Below are positions 24,851 to 37,509 of a stretch of DNA of 64,000 bases, piece by piece. The notes beneath the pieces were generated by a model. The model was given only the letters and a program-made list of their open reading frames with translations. It had not been told where the DNA came from and did no database searches. Position numbers and translations under genes: made by a program. This stretch comes from Dicaeum eximium. Its lineage: Eukaryota; Chordata; Aves; Passeriformes; Dicaeidae. Positions within the stretch are counted from its first letter, which is position 1. Each line of letters opens with the position of its first letter. The stretch spans positions 2,520,748-2,584,747 of the forward strand of contig VWZP01009941.1 in the NCBI GenBank assembly GCA_013396995.1, given 5' to 3'.

Positions 24851-26943
24851 AGTCATACAACCCAAGTTAGTTTTAGTTTTGTGAAATCAATAAAATTACT
24901 AACTTTTATTACTGATAGGAACTATGATTTGTCTGGCCTTTGCCAGAATCTGCTCTTTTAGTGAAAATTTACATTCTACTTTAAAAAATGGGAGAGCGAA
25001 GAAAATAAAATTATTAGGAGAGGTTGTCCAATGAGCATGATTTAGAATTTAGATGCATTGTGTTTTTTCTGACAGTGACTAGACAGAAAACATCAGTTTT
25101 CTAGTACAGATTGAGAATTCTTTGTCCAGTTAATGGTTCTCATTCATATTATGTTTTTGAGGTATTTTGGGCTTAGTCTCTTGATTTTTTTGAGAGTCTG
25201 ATGCAGCAATGCTGCAGCAGGTTTGTACATAGAGCAGTAGAATGCTTAATGCATTCTAATCTATTCCATAATTTGTTTTATTCATAATGCAGATTTTTGA
25301 GACATTTTGCAACTACACATTTTTTGTTTTAAAAAATAAAATGTAGAATAATGTAGTGAAGTTCATCATCTAGGTGTGGAATAAGCTCAAAATTCACTGT
25401 AGAAGAAATCTTCAAAAAATGTACCATTAAAGAGATGTTAATACTTTTTTGTTACTGGTTTCAGGATGGCCCACGGCTCCATAGGTATGTAACTTCTTGA
25501 AGGTGCCCTCCTGGGCAACAGCTAAAGTGCTGTTTGCTAGATATCCAAAGAGGAAATATTTGGTGGGAAGGAAGAATGAGGGTTGAATGTTTTGCTGCAG
25601 TCCCTCAAATTCTTGACTTGCAGTCCTAATCATATATATCTATATCTATATATGTATGTATGTGGATTATCGGGTATTGGGTTACAGGCTTCCCAGTGAA
25701 CCTGACTGGGAGAATCACAGAAAGGCTACATGCCTGGGACATTTCATCTGTCCGTAATGAGCCTCAGCATCCTTTGCATAGACAATTATCAATAACAAGA
25801 ATTGGACGCTGCTCCCAGTTTCATCTTGCAGTCAGATTCTTCATGCTAAAATCCTCTTCCTCCAGTCCATGTTCAGGGATCAGCTGACTCAGTGCCAACT
25901 TCCCCTGTTGCTTTTGGAATGAGAGCTACCCATCTGAGTGGAATGTCAGGGATAACCAACCCTATGACTTTGTCTTGGACTGATGTCCCTTGTCTTTAGA
26001 AAAATTCTGTTACTGAAATCTGTGGTTTTTGGAGCATGGGATTGGCTCCCAAGGAGCAAACAGTGAAAGAAAATGGAATTACTGCTTGGAGCCATCTTGA
26101 ATGTTGCAGTTGTCTTATGAGGAGGGCTTTTCCCTGCTCTCTATAATAACGGAGTTCCAATGACAGTGAGCCCCGCTAAGTGGTTGCGATGTTAAAACAT
26201 GCTCTGGCTTGGATTTGTGGAAGCACTTCAGAAGTAGAGAGCTGTGGCTTCACAAGGTAGGCTTGGAGATTTTTATCAGTGCAAGTTACTACATGCCTTT
26301 GTTGCATGTATGAGTGACGATTGCTGCATGTACTAAGAACCTCAGCAGAGCTTCTCAGTACCTGTGCTGCTGATCAGCCCTTGGCAGTAAGGGTTGGATG
26401 TTCACTGCAGCCATTGTGGGTTGTTAATTTAGCCTCCTGTCCCAGCAGCATCTGCACTTGGAGAGGAGGCTTCAGAGCTCTCACATGGCTGGCTGGGGAG
26501 TTTTCCGGTGGAAGGGAGTATAAATATGGGAGAAGTGTGAACAAACAGTTGCATGACTGACTGAAGGATGCAGGATACGCTGCAAGAAAGTAACAATAAT
26601 GGGAGTGAGCAGAGTGAAGGACCTTGAGAATAAAGTTAGTGTCTGAGCAGTGATTTTAGCTATTGTGTTTCATGGGCTCTGGAAAGGTAGTCTTTCAAGT
26701 GGTCTGTGTAGTACACAGTGAAAAATTCAATAAAAGATGGGGAGCTATAAAAAATTTGGAGTAATGGAGTCAAAACAGTTGAGGAAAAATATTTTGTGTG
26801 GATTTTGAAAGTTAGGTCAGAAAAATATTGTCTTACTGACTTTAATCTGTTCAATAAAATGAACCAACCAAAAAACAACCTAAGATACCTTAGTAAAAAT
26901 AAATAAAATGGTAATAAAAATATTTTTTCTTCAGGGACCTATT
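24851..26943 (+). other. ASXL3: ASXL3 intron 1, no feature recognised
   Basis: AT-rich intronic sequence. It includes a small (TATATC)/(TATG) simple repeat at about 25631-25662. The frames at 25427-26560 show no recognisable domain. Confidence 0.45.
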
Positions 26944-27012
26944 TTGTTGGACTTTTGGGTGTTTTTGGTTTTTTGGGGGTTTTTTTTTGGGGTTTTTTTG
27001 TGGTTTTTTGGT
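26944..27012 (+). repeat. G/T-only low-complexity tract
   Basis: Runs of two to five G separated by runs of five to nine T on the sense strand. It is the same type as the tract at 10446 and could support G-quadruplex formation with long T loops. Confidence 0.75.
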
Positions 27013-27147
27013 AGATTAATATTTAATTAAATAATTGTTATTTTGCATAACAGAACACTTCTGTCTCAGCAATTCATAGGGTTAGCTACTTTGTTTGGAA
27101 ATAGACTATTTGACACATTATCAAACCTTTCTAATCATGCAAGAGCA

Positions 27148-27322
27148 GGTTGCCTGGAGAAGTTGTGAGTGCCCAGTCCCTGGAAGTGTTCAGTGCCAGG
27201 TTGAATAGGGCTTTGAACAATGTGATCTAGTGAAAAGTGTCCCTGCCCAAGGCAGGGGCATTGAAACCAGATGATCTCCAAAGTCCCTGCCAACCCAGAC
27301 CATTTGATGGTTCTATAATTTT
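27148..27322 (+). mobile_element. CR1 LINE 3' fragment, plus strand
   Basis: About 170 bp match the CR1 3' region: 'ggttgcctggagaagttgtg', then 'ccctggaagtgttcag', then 'aaagtgtccctgcccaaggc', closing with GATGGTTCTATAATTTT. It is 5'-truncated, in the same orientation as ASXL3, and non-coding. Confidence 0.85.
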
Positions 27323-28684
27323 CAGAATCTGTAACACTTCTATTAAATAAGAAAAAAATAACATGAAAATAATATCTCCTGTCATTGTTAGTCAATTTTA
27401 ACTGTTCTTGATGAGGACAGACTCAGTTTCATACTGTAATTTTCTTGTGCTAGTTCATTTTATTAGTGTCTGAGCTGTAGGAAAATGTTTCAAGCTATTT
27501 AAAGTAATGTTAAATAGAGTGAAATAATGCTCCTGTCTTCATTTTGAGCCAGATACACAAAAGTGGCAGCTTGGATAAGTGAAGCTGGTATATACACATG
27601 GTGGTTGGAAAAAGAAAGGTTCTGAAAGAGCTGCAAAGAGAATAAAAGGTTTAAGAAAATTTAAAGAACACTGCACCTGTTCAGTGTTATCTGCATTGTT
27701 GGAGCTGTTACGGCAAGAAGCTGCATGAGTTCAAGTGTTGTTAAATGTTGAAGTTAATTTTATGGAAAGATATGTATGTGGAGGAAGAGGGTGGGGATCT
27801 GGGAATTCTGAGAATTAATGTTCTGGAAAAAAAAGAGGTTTTAAATGCTCCATCCATACATAATAATAGTTATGAAGCTTATTACTTTTAGCACTTGCAT
27901 ACATTTTCTGGGATTAGTAGGAGAGAATGAAACTAGGTTTATGTCTGTTAGCGTGTTGTGTGGTGACAAGAGTGTGTTCTTGGGTGATACTGATGTAATC
28001 CTGGGGAGAAAAATGACAGTACTGCATCAGGGAGCAGTGGAGAAAATGGGGGTGTTCTTGTACCAATGAGAAGTAAAATAGCAAAGATAGTGAGGGAAGT
28101 AAAAAAGAAAAAGTGACTGACAATGAAAAAATGAGGAAAAAGCCCCAGTTTCTCAATTCAGTGATAAAATCACATATTTTTTTACTTATTTATTTTTCTA
28201 CCATTTCACTTGTTTGTATCATCAGCTAAAATCTGCAAACCTTAACCTTTAAAATTTGAATTTTTCTCAGACTTTAAGAGTAAAAGGATTTCAATGAAAT
28301 ACCAAGATGAAAAAAAAATAGTCTGTATTCTCTCCTTTATAAAATACAGAGCCTTTGTCTTGGAAATATAATACTATGTTTACATGATGTTTCATTCAGT
28401 TTATTTTTAGAACAAATTGTACTATGGTCTATCTTGGCTAAAGAAGCGTTGTTGAAATTATAAGTAATGCCCTTGAAATAAATGAAAAAGAAAACTAATT
28501 TGAAACCAATTTGTCATCTGAAATATTTTCTCATTCATTTGGTAGTAAGATCTCCTGTTAGAATTTTAAGAATTGGCTTGAAATTATCTTGCCCATATTA
28601 TTGCTAGAGCAACATCAATTAAAAAAAAAAAAATCTAGATTCTCCTGTTGGAGAGATTCTTCTGGATTCTCCTGCTGGAGACTT
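27323..28684 (+). other. ASXL3: ASXL3 intron 1, no gene recognised
   Basis: AT-rich intronic sequence. A run of A at about 28620-28633 and a doubled GATTCTCCTG-containing segment at 28638-28680 lie immediately before the truncated CR1. Confidence 0.45.
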
Positions 28685-29280
28685 TAGGTCTGAGGCCATC
28701 TTGGGCACAGTGACCATGATGTGATGGAGTTCTCAGCGAAGTAAAGAAGAGGTTCACCAAAACTATCTTGTACTTCTGGAGGGCAGACTTGAGCCTGTCC
28801 AGGACAGTGGTTCAGAGATCATCTTGGGAAACAGCCCTTAAAAACAAAGGGGTCTGGGAAGGCTGGACATACTTTTAAGAAAAAAATCTTACAGGCACAG
28901 GAGCAGGCTATCCCTAGGTGCTGAAAGATGAGCCATCAGGGAAGATGACTGGCCTGCCTGAACAGGGAGATTTCACTGGAACTTGGGGAGAAAAAGAGAA
29001 CTCTATGACCTTGGGAAATAGGGGCAAACAGCGCAAGAAGAGTACAAGGATGTCATCAGGTCTTGTAGAGAGAAAACTGGATTGGTGAAAGCTCAGCTAG
29101 AACTCCATGTGGTCACCACGTTGAAAGATAATACAAAGTGTTTTTATAAATACATTAACAACAAAAAGAGGGCCAAGGAAAATCTCCATCCTTTATTGGA
29201 TGTGGAGGGGAACATTGTAACCAAGGATGAGGAAAAGGCTGAGGTACTTGATGCCTTCTTTGCCTCAGTCTTCAACACAA

Positions 29281-29666
29281 GGACCCGATACCCTCAAGGC
29301 AGGCGGCCTGCTGAGTTGGTGGGCAGGGACAGGGAGCAGAAGAGAGCCCCTGAAATCCAGGAGGATCTGGGGAACTACAGGCCTGTCAGCCTGATCTCAG
29401 TGTCTGGGAAAGTGCCATCTCGTAGCACATACAGGACAGCCAGGGGATCAGGCCCAGATAGAATAGCTTTAGGAAAGTCATGTCCTGTTTGACAGAGCTG
29501 ATCGCCTTTTTATGACCAGGTGATCAGTCTACTGGATGTGGGAAAGGCTGTGGATGTTGTCTACTTGGAATTTAGTAAAGCCTTAGAAACTGGCTTCCAC
29601 AGCATTCTTGTGTAGAAACTGTCTGCTCGTGGCTTTGATGGGTACACTGTTCGCTGGATTAAAAAC
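29281..29666 (+). repeat. 386-bp exact direct repeat, copy A
   Basis: I compared this segment by eye with 29668-30053 and found the two identical over all 386 bases, separated by one N at 29667. Both lie inside the CR1 and start GGACCCGATACC. Sequence resumes normally after copy B, which is what a failed overlap join at a contig end would produce. Confidence 0.9.
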
Positions 29667-29667
29667 N
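29667..29667. other. Single-N contig join
   Basis: One ambiguous base exactly between the two identical 386-bp copies. A one-base gap is often used by scaffolders when the estimated gap size is zero or negative. Confidence 0.85.
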
Positions 29668-30053
29668 GGACCCGATACCCTCAAGGCAGGCGGCCTGCTG
29701 AGTTGGTGGGCAGGGACAGGGAGCAGAAGAGAGCCCCTGAAATCCAGGAGGATCTGGGGAACTACAGGCCTGTCAGCCTGATCTCAGTGTCTGGGAAAGT
29801 GCCATCTCGTAGCACATACAGGACAGCCAGGGGATCAGGCCCAGATAGAATAGCTTTAGGAAAGTCATGTCCTGTTTGACAGAGCTGATCGCCTTTTTAT
29901 GACCAGGTGATCAGTCTACTGGATGTGGGAAAGGCTGTGGATGTTGTCTACTTGGAATTTAGTAAAGCCTTAGAAACTGGCTTCCACAGCATTCTTGTGT
30001 AGAAACTGTCTGCTCGTGGCTTTGATGGGTACACTGTTCGCTGGATTAAAAAC
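29668..30053 (+). repeat. 386-bp exact direct repeat, copy B
   Basis: Second copy of the segment at 29281-29666, continuing without interruption into the rest of the CR1 RT region. An old, decayed CR1 would not be expected to carry a mutation-free real duplication unless that duplication is very recent. Confidence 0.9.
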
Positions 30054-31108
30054 TGGCTGGATGGCTGAGCCCAGAGAGCAGTGTGAATGGTGTTAAATTC
30101 AAATGGTGACTGGTTACCAGTTGTGTTCCCTCCAGGGCTCAGTTTTGGGGCCAGTATTTGAGCCATCCAGTTTAATATCCTTTTAAATGATTTGGATGAG
30201 GGGATTGAGTGCTCCCTCAGTGAGTTTGCAGATGGCAGCAAGCTGGGTGGGAGTGTTGATCTGCAGGAGGGCAGGAAGGCTCTGCATGGGGATCTGGGCA
30301 GGCTGGATCAATGGGCTGAGGCCAGTGGTGTGAGGTTCAACAAGGCCAAATGCCAGGTCCTGCACTTAGGTCCCAGCAACCCCAGGCAGTGTCAAAGGCT
30401 GGGGGAAGAGTGGCTGGAAAGTCACCCAATGGAAAAGGAGCTGGGGGTGGTGGTTGACAGTGGCTAAACATGAGCCAGTGTGTGCCCAGGTGGCCAAAAA
30501 TGCCAGTGGCATCCTGGCCTCCATCAGAAATAGTGTGGCCAGCTGGATCAGGGCAGTGGTTGTCCCCCAGTACTCAGCACTGATGAGGCCTCACCTTGAA
30601 TCCTGTTCAGTTGTTCAGTGTTCGGTTCTGTCCCCTGAATCCAGGAAGGACATTGGGGTGCTGGAGTGAATCCAGAGAAGGGCAACGGAGCTGGGGAAGG
30701 GTCTGGAGCACAAGTGTGATGTGGGAGTTTGGGGTGTTTATTCTGGAAAAAAGGAGGCTCAGGGGGGACTTCATCATTCTCTACAACCACCTGAAAGGAG
30801 GCTGTAGCCAGGTGGGGGATGGTCTCCCAGGAAACCAGCAACGGGACAAGAGGAAATGGCCTCATGCTGCGCCAAGGAAGGTTCAGGTTGGGCAATGGGA
30901 AGAAATTTTTCACTGAACTGTGTTTAGGCATTGGAATGGGCTTCCCAGGGAAGTGGTGGAGTCACCATCCCTGGAAGTGTTCAGAAAATTCCTGGATGTG
31001 GCACACAGTGCTGTAGTCTAGTTGACAAGGTGGTGTTTGGTCAAAAGTTGTACTCGAGGATCTTGGAGGTATTTAACAACCTCAGTGTTTCTGTGATTCT
31101 GATTGTTT

Positions 31109-31424
31109 CAAAGGTAGAGTATAAAGTCAGTAGTTACACCAGAAATCCAAATTGAGGCACTGTAATTTTTCCCTACAGCTAAAATAGATTATTCTTCCAT
31201 ACAGCTAAAATGTATTATTGTCAACTTCTAAAACATTAAACATAAAATTATGTGCCTAAACCCTACAGACATTGAATTTATTTGCCAGTAGCATTTCTTA
31301 GCTCTGACAATTTTTAGTCCTACATTTGCTGAGGAGATATGTCTTTGGGAAAACTCAGATTTTCATGTGTACTTATGTTGTTTCTCATAGAAAAAGCAGA
31401 GAACCCATGACACAATGTACTGTA
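31109..31424 (+). other. ASXL3: ASXL3 intron 1, no feature recognised
   Basis: AT-rich sequence between the CR1 and the LTR-like block. A short repeat of 'ctacagctaaaat'/'tacagctaaaat' is at about 31174-31212. Confidence 0.4.
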
Positions 31425-31700
31425 TAACAGCTATGTTTTATTCTCTATTTGCTTTTCTTGGGTTAAGGTTTCCATCCTGTAAGGTAACAGTTCATCTGTT
31501 ACCTTCAGTGTATAGTGAGGGGCCTTGGGATAAGAAATGTACAATGATATTGGGGACCCCTAAAAATTGAAGCTTGTCTTGAACAGGAAGCCCAGCTTTA
31601 TGAAAAGTCTCTGCATTTATATTCCCTTATAAATTCCTCAGTGATTCCCCTCTGTTGACCAATGACTTTGCTGCGATTCTGGCGTTTGGTGATGGTAGTT
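31425..31700 (-). mobile_element. Possible LTR fragment, minus strand
   Basis: Read on the minus strand, this segment shows in order an inverted CCAAT-type site (31660s), a TATA-like TTATAAGGGAATATAAAT at about 31617-31634, and an AATAAA at about 31438-31443. That spacing resembles a retroviral U3-R unit. I do not recognise the family and could not define TG...CA ends, so this may be coincidence in AT-rich DNA. Confidence 0.25.
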
Positions 31701-32929
31701 GCATGATGTGTGTGGCTGATGGCCTTTTCACACTGTAACCTGGCCAGTCCAGTCCTGCTTGACTTGGAGGGCTCAGCCAGTCTTGCAGCTTGAAATAATT
31801 CCTTTAGGCAGAGTCAGGAGTTGGGAACCTTCACAATAATTGCAGATTATACTCAACAGTTTCAGGTTGTCCCCCCACGGGGAAAGACGTGTTCTGTATT
31901 TTGTTTCAAGATCTGATGCAAACTGTTGGTTTAACAATCAGCATTTTGTCTCTTCATGAACTCCAGCCTTGAATTCACTGTTCACTTTTCTCCTTTATGG
32001 ACTGGAGGTCCTATTGAATTTGTTCACCTGTGCCAAGTGATTGCTCCTATTGGTTTTAATCTCTGAGGAAAATCAGCATCCAGCTGGTAGACAGTTGTAC
32101 TGATGAGGACCCATTGATTTTTCTCTCCTATCCACTTACCATCAATAAGAAATGTCCTTAGCTTTCACAATACTTTTCCCCTGCCATAATGTTGCCCTGT
32201 TACCTGACTGTCAAGACTGGTCTCAGTTGCTGTTCACGTTGAATGTGAATGTGATTAACAGCCTGATAAAAATGTTTAAGTCAATATTTGAGAAGCCTAG
32301 ATAAAGATAACATTTTATCATGAGAGCTTTTTAATAATGTGTTCTGTTTGATGTACACCAATGGTAAAGAACTGCTGTTTTTAACAAAAACCCCTTTTCT
32401 ATCAAGGGATTTTTTGATTAAGCAATATTCAGAAAAGGAGATTTAAGTAAATGCAGAATGTTCATGTTCTGGTTTGGGGGAAATATAAATCTTCCCTTTT
32501 TAACATAAATTTGCTTATCATGTTTGTGACTTTTTGATTTGGTTTATTGTTTCGTTTTTTTTTTTCACTACAGTATTATTTGAAGTATTTGCTTCCATAA
32601 GAAGTGAACAGCATGTAAACAAAACATTCTGTGTGCATTTCTCCAAAGTGATAAGCTTTTGAAAAATTATTACCTTCAGTTTAGGATGGTCAGAGTATTT
32701 TACAAGGTCCCTGGAAAGAGATGAGCATATAACTCCACAAATCTTGAAGAAAGCTGTTTATACATCTTATACAAACTTAGATACAGAGCCATTATATACT
32801 CTCACTAATCTGCCTGTGTTGTGACAAATGTTTCTTGGTAATAGTTGTTAAATAGTGTATTTTTTAAACCTTTAAACAGATGCTACCAAAAATTGATACA
32901 AACCAGCAGTATGGACTTCAGTTTTACAA
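31701..32929 (+). other. ASXL3: ASXL3 intron 1, no feature recognised
   Basis: Intronic sequence without recognisable genes or repeats. Confidence 0.4.
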
Positions 32930-33570
32930 TAAATGATGTGCAAGTGTGGGTGGACTTTGGTGATGAGTTGGGGGAAGGGGCCATATGAAAAGCCTGCTAA
33001 AAGGGACCGAAGAAATAAATGACACGAAGTTGATATGAGTTAGTGAGCTGCAAAACATTCTCCTATTTTTGAAAATCTTAGATGACTAATTGTCAACCGT
33101 GCCATATGTAAGTAATGTGGGCTTCCAAACTTCTGGCAATTAAAACTGCTTAGCATCCCACTTCAGCCCTGTATTATATTCTGTGTACGAGTCAGTACTG
33201 CAGACTAATCTCTTATGACATTAATCGTCTCATGAGGAGAGACGGAATAAATCACAGTAGCCCTTCCTCTCTTCACTCATGAAGATAAATGCCATAACAC
33301 GATGGCTGATCTTCGTTATGACACTAACCATTATATATTTAACAGAGATAGCAAAATCTCACTGACAGCTAACAAAAGAATTCTCTCTTTATACATTCTT
33401 TGAGAAGGCTGTATTTCTTTAGTTCAAAAACATGACTTAACATATCTATTCTCAGAGCAATTTAAGCTAGGTCTGGATTGTGCCAGTGAACAGTACTCTG
33501 TACATAATGATGTCATGATTCAGACTAATATAGCCTGATGTGAAATAATTGTGCAGGCTTTGGAAGGAAA
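32930..33570. promoter_or_regulatory. Candidate conserved non-coding element
   Basis: A non-repetitive block dense in TAAT/ATTA homeodomain cores (for example GACTAATTGTC near 33083 and CATTAATCGTC near 33219). It also has E-box-like CATATG sites and scattered retained CpGs in otherwise CpG-poor intron. This texture is typical of vertebrate developmental enhancers. No conservation data are available here, so the call rests on sequence appearance alone. Confidence 0.25.
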
Positions 33571-33710
33571 AAAAGGTACATAACATGCAAGAACTCTTAC
33601 CTCTGCTCTTTTCTATTGTTTGTTCGGACAAGAAAAAATACTCTCTTGTTTAAAACAAACGACACTTTTTCCTCCCCCCAAAAACCAACCCATTTGTTTT
33701 GGATCAAAAT

Positions 33711-33770
33711 TTTTCATTTTGTGGAAATTTTGGTTTGTCATTTTCATTTTGCGGAAATTTTGGTTTTCCA
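33711..33770 (+). repeat. Two-copy 30-bp tandem repeat
   Basis: Two adjacent 30-bp units, 33711-33740 and 33741-33770, each starting TTTTCATTTTG and containing GGAAATTTTGGTTT. They differ at only two or three positions, one of which turns TGG into CGG. Confidence 0.9.
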
Positions 33771-36700
33771 TTTTCCCTCAGTGAACACTTGAACAGGTGG
33801 ACTCAGGGACCTTAATGAACTGAAAGTGGATTTCTGTTGTGTCTGTGATTGCAAGGGACTTGTATTTTTTTCAGCTTTGTTACTTGCTGTACATCTCTCA
33901 GAAATTTAATTCTGTGTTTTCCATGCATTGTAGTCTTTCTTGCTGGAATACAATTATTGAGAAGGATTCTTAGTTATGTTCTGCATGCCCATTTGCTTAT
34001 TATTTTGAAGGGTGTATCATTCTGTGAGTGAGGAACAGTCCAGACAAATGAGTTGTGAAATTTATGGACTTCCCTTCTGAGGTTAAAAGGATCAGCGTGA
34101 CTTATCCTGGTTGTTCACCAAAACAGCAAAATATGCTGTAAATTTCATAAGCTAGTTTCTTACCATCTATCCCACACAATTAAAGTGGAAGTATAATGTT
34201 CATGATTTTGTGTTTGCTCTTGTTAGACATTCTATAAACATAAATATATTCATGATGCATCAATGGAATCAATGTCAGTTGCAGCATTAAACTTCTTTTA
34301 GTGAGTCAGTTTTACCCAGATTAAATGCTTAAGATGGTCAAAACTAATATGTAAGAATATTTATGTAGAATGCATAGTTTAAAATATTTTATTTGTGTTC
34401 TATTTTCTATTCGTTTTTCCCCTGTTTTCTTTTTTGCCTTCTAGAAATCTTAGGTCTGTATCTTTAGGACACTGTCTAACAAGATAAGCTCTGATAGTAA
34501 ACTAATGGCAAGAAAATCAGCACAACTGTCACCTCCTGTTAAATTTGGTACAGCCAGAGAGTAGCCAGTAGGAATTTTATTTCTCACATTAAAAGTAACC
34601 CTTACACATTACGCTTGCCTGAGGAAAATAAAGTGATGAAAGCTTCTGAAACAAACATATATTGTTTCTCTCTGTTGATTTTTCTGTAGTTTTGCTCTTT
34701 GTAATTATATTTTCATCCTACTATGCTGAAACATAAGTTATACAGCAAACCTTTCAGCGCCTCAGAAAAAAAAAAATCTGTATCATCTTCCAGTAGAGAA
34801 AACAGCATATATGGAAACAAGTATGTTTAAGGTTTGGTATTTCTTAGTTTTATAGGGTTTTTTGTTCCTTTAGTAGTGATGAATGTATTCACACTGATAA
34901 TAGTTCTTTTCTTTGTTATCTCTAATGTAAAGGAAGCTGACAGGGCCTGGTATCCATTCAGCTTCGTTAGTTCCAGTCACCTAAGCAAGGTCTCTGGTCT
35001 TTGTTCCAAGTAGGTGCCAAAGGAGAATTTTTACCCCTGCCACAATGGAGGCATTTCAGGAAAATGGCCTATATGATCACTGAATGAGTACAGATTTAAG
35101 TAACACTTTTGGGTGTCAGAGCTTTTTTTTACTCCTTGTCTCTTCTCTGAAATAATGATTTATAGTTTTAAGTTTTGACCCAAGTTTTCCAGCTGGTTTA
35201 GTGCTGGTGAAACTTCTGCTGTAAACTAAGTAGGCAAGAGAATGTGGTCCACAAGCCAGAGGAGGTCTACATCACAATTTGTCCTGTCAGCACCTAAGAG
35301 CTACAGTGTGCTGCCAGCCAGGTACCAGTGCTGAGTACCTATGCACACTTGACAGTGTGCAGATTTTGGGGAACCCATGGCATGAGCTGCATCTGTATGA
35401 ATGCACTCATGTTTGAGGGGGAGAGGACGTAGGAATATCCTGTAGGCTTGTACTGTGGTAAGGATTAGGGAACAAAGATATTTGGGCAGGGATGTGGGAA
35501 GGTGAGAGATATACAAGTTAGGGTTATTGCAGCACCTCAGAAGATGAGAGTATCAGTTTGAGAGTAGGGAAAGGCTGGGCACAGTGAGAGGCAATGTAGT
35601 ATTGCAGTAGGAAACAAGGAGAGGTATGGCTTGCATGGCTAAGCAGAACTGGCACTAAACGTGGCACGGTCAGAACTGAGCAGTCATTCTGGGAATCTGG
35701 ATGCTCCATTGCATGAACTGAAGTCATTGTTAGTAATCCTGCTGCTAATAGTGGAACCCATACTGGGATAGCAAGTTTGACGCCATGCTCACTGGGATAT
35801 CTTTGATCCTGATCTTAGCAATCTGATAGGATTCTGTGTGCTCCCTGGGTTCATCCTGCTACAGTCACAGGGGTGTTTTGGATCTGTCCTGACAGAGTCT
35901 ATAAATGGAAGTTCCTGGTTGCTTGGACAGGCTGATTGCATTAATAAAGAGAGAAATATAAAGATTTCCATTTTTTTTCAGTATATTTGACCAGATCAAT
36001 AAGTTATTATAATAAATCAAGTGTTTAAAGCTAAAAACTTTACATTTTCTGTTGTGATGTATGAAACCACTAGCAATAGCAGGATGTCACTGCTGTTAAA
36101 GCATGTGCCTTTTAAAGAAATAGCCCAACTGTATGCTAATTTTAACTGAATTGTAATCCAATTTCTTTTGAATTCAAAATGTCAAGAGTACAGTTTCCAA
36201 AGCTGCCTTTCCAAAGCTGGAATTTCCAAAGCTGCCTTTATATCCATTTGAAATATGACATTATAAATAAATTTTGGAAAGAACAATAAAAGTTTCAGAC
36301 ATCTTAGAACAAGCCTCAAATGATCCAGTTAAAGTAATGGCATGAACAAAGAAACTATTCAGCTTCTTTCTTGCTCTTTTCTTTCATTCAGCATTTTAGG
36401 AGATGATGATAATGTCTTATGTATCTGGTAGGTTAGCAAAGCTGGATGGTTTCAGACCTACTTGCAAATTCTGTAGTAGAAATTCTCTTGCAGGAAACAC
36501 TTGCCCAGTTGTTCCCTATAGTTCACGCTAAAGGAACAGCAAAATGCTTTTCACCAAAAGAGAGCTGGGGAAAATTACTTTATGAGTGTGCTTGAAACGT
36601 TTTGAATTCTATTTGAATTGGTCAGTAGCATTACCTCTGAACCTAAAAAAAATGTGGACTAGCTAGTATGGACAAAACTGATTTTAAAACTTAATATATT

Positions 36701-37509
36701 TAATCATGTTATGGTATTTTTTATGTGTTCCTTTCTTATTCATGTGAAATGTTTGTTCCTTTCCTTGCCTGATGTTTCTTTTCTTGCTTATCTGTAATGT
36801 CAAGTGGATTACAAAGACAAATTCATAGTATGGCTTATACTGAGAGTGACATGTCTTATGAAATGCACCTTCTTCTACTTAGACTTTATAATTTCCTTAT
36901 TGTAATTTCAACTGCTCAAAGACAAAAGTCCTACCAGGAGAATTATTATCCTGTTTCAAGTTCTTGTAGTATTTAGTACCTGGAAACCACTCTTTACCTT
37001 TCTGTTGATCACTATCAGCAAGAGTTCGGTGAATACCTATTTGAGAACTCATATAATGTTATAATAGGTGTTACAATAGGTCATAGTGCACCTACCATTA
37101 TAATCCTCCCTCTTTTTCATGTACTGTGTGTCCCTCCTTGCTGTTTTCACCTCTCCATCCATCCCTATGCACTTCCTTTCTTCCCCCCCTGTACCTTCCC
37201 CTCCTCTCCAAACCATTTACCCACCTTTCTTCACATAAAGGGCTTTGAACTTTTACCAAGCAGCTGATAATTCCCCAATGACTGAAGCTGTTAATCAAAA
37301 ATGAACACAAAAGATTGGAGTGGGGCATTTCCCACAATAGAAGTCAGTCCTCCTGTTAACCTCACATAAGCAGCTGTAGAAAACAATGATGGATTTTTTC
37401 CAGAATGCTGTTATTTCTTGTACCCTGTTTGATACTCCATCTTTCAATTCATTAATTTAGTAATGGGTGGCTAGAAAATAATTTATATTTTCTGCTTAAG
37501 AGAAAGAAA
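33771..37509 (+). other. ASXL3: ASXL3 intron 1, no gene recognised
   Basis: Intronic sequence. It includes three copies of TTTCCAAAGCTG at 36194-36205, 36208-36219 and 36223-36234, and a pyrimidine-rich stretch at about 37107-37208. The block at 35200-35960 is less AT-rich and may be an old repeat that I could not name. Confidence 0.45.

Larger units (their letters stand above)
28685..31108 (+). pseudogene. 5'-truncated, inactive CR1 LINE with ORF2 remnants
   Basis: A degraded CR1 in the same orientation as ASXL3. It opens in the C-terminal endonuclease region, where an LGHSDHDVMEF-like reading includes the catalytic-type SDH at 28709-28717. It continues through the endonuclease-RT linker, of which the 136-codon frame at 29082-29492 is the best preserved piece, reaching an NYRPVSL motif. 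RT motif A is read as LEFSKALE, with the expected Asp changed to Glu. The YADD-type box has become FADGSKLGG at about 30220. The RT tail reads YSALMRPHLES near 30570-30605. Frameshifts and stops break the frame throughout, so it cannot encode a working enzyme. The 3' end near 31090-31108 (CTGTGATTCTG) is the usual CR1 tail. It contains an exact 386-bp duplication, described separately. Confidence 0.85.

Noticed and set aside
29082..29492. 136-codon frame as a possible host gene
   Set aside because: The residues match the CR1 endonuclease-RT linker and the start of RT. It is a retrotransposon remnant and its tail enters the duplicated segment.
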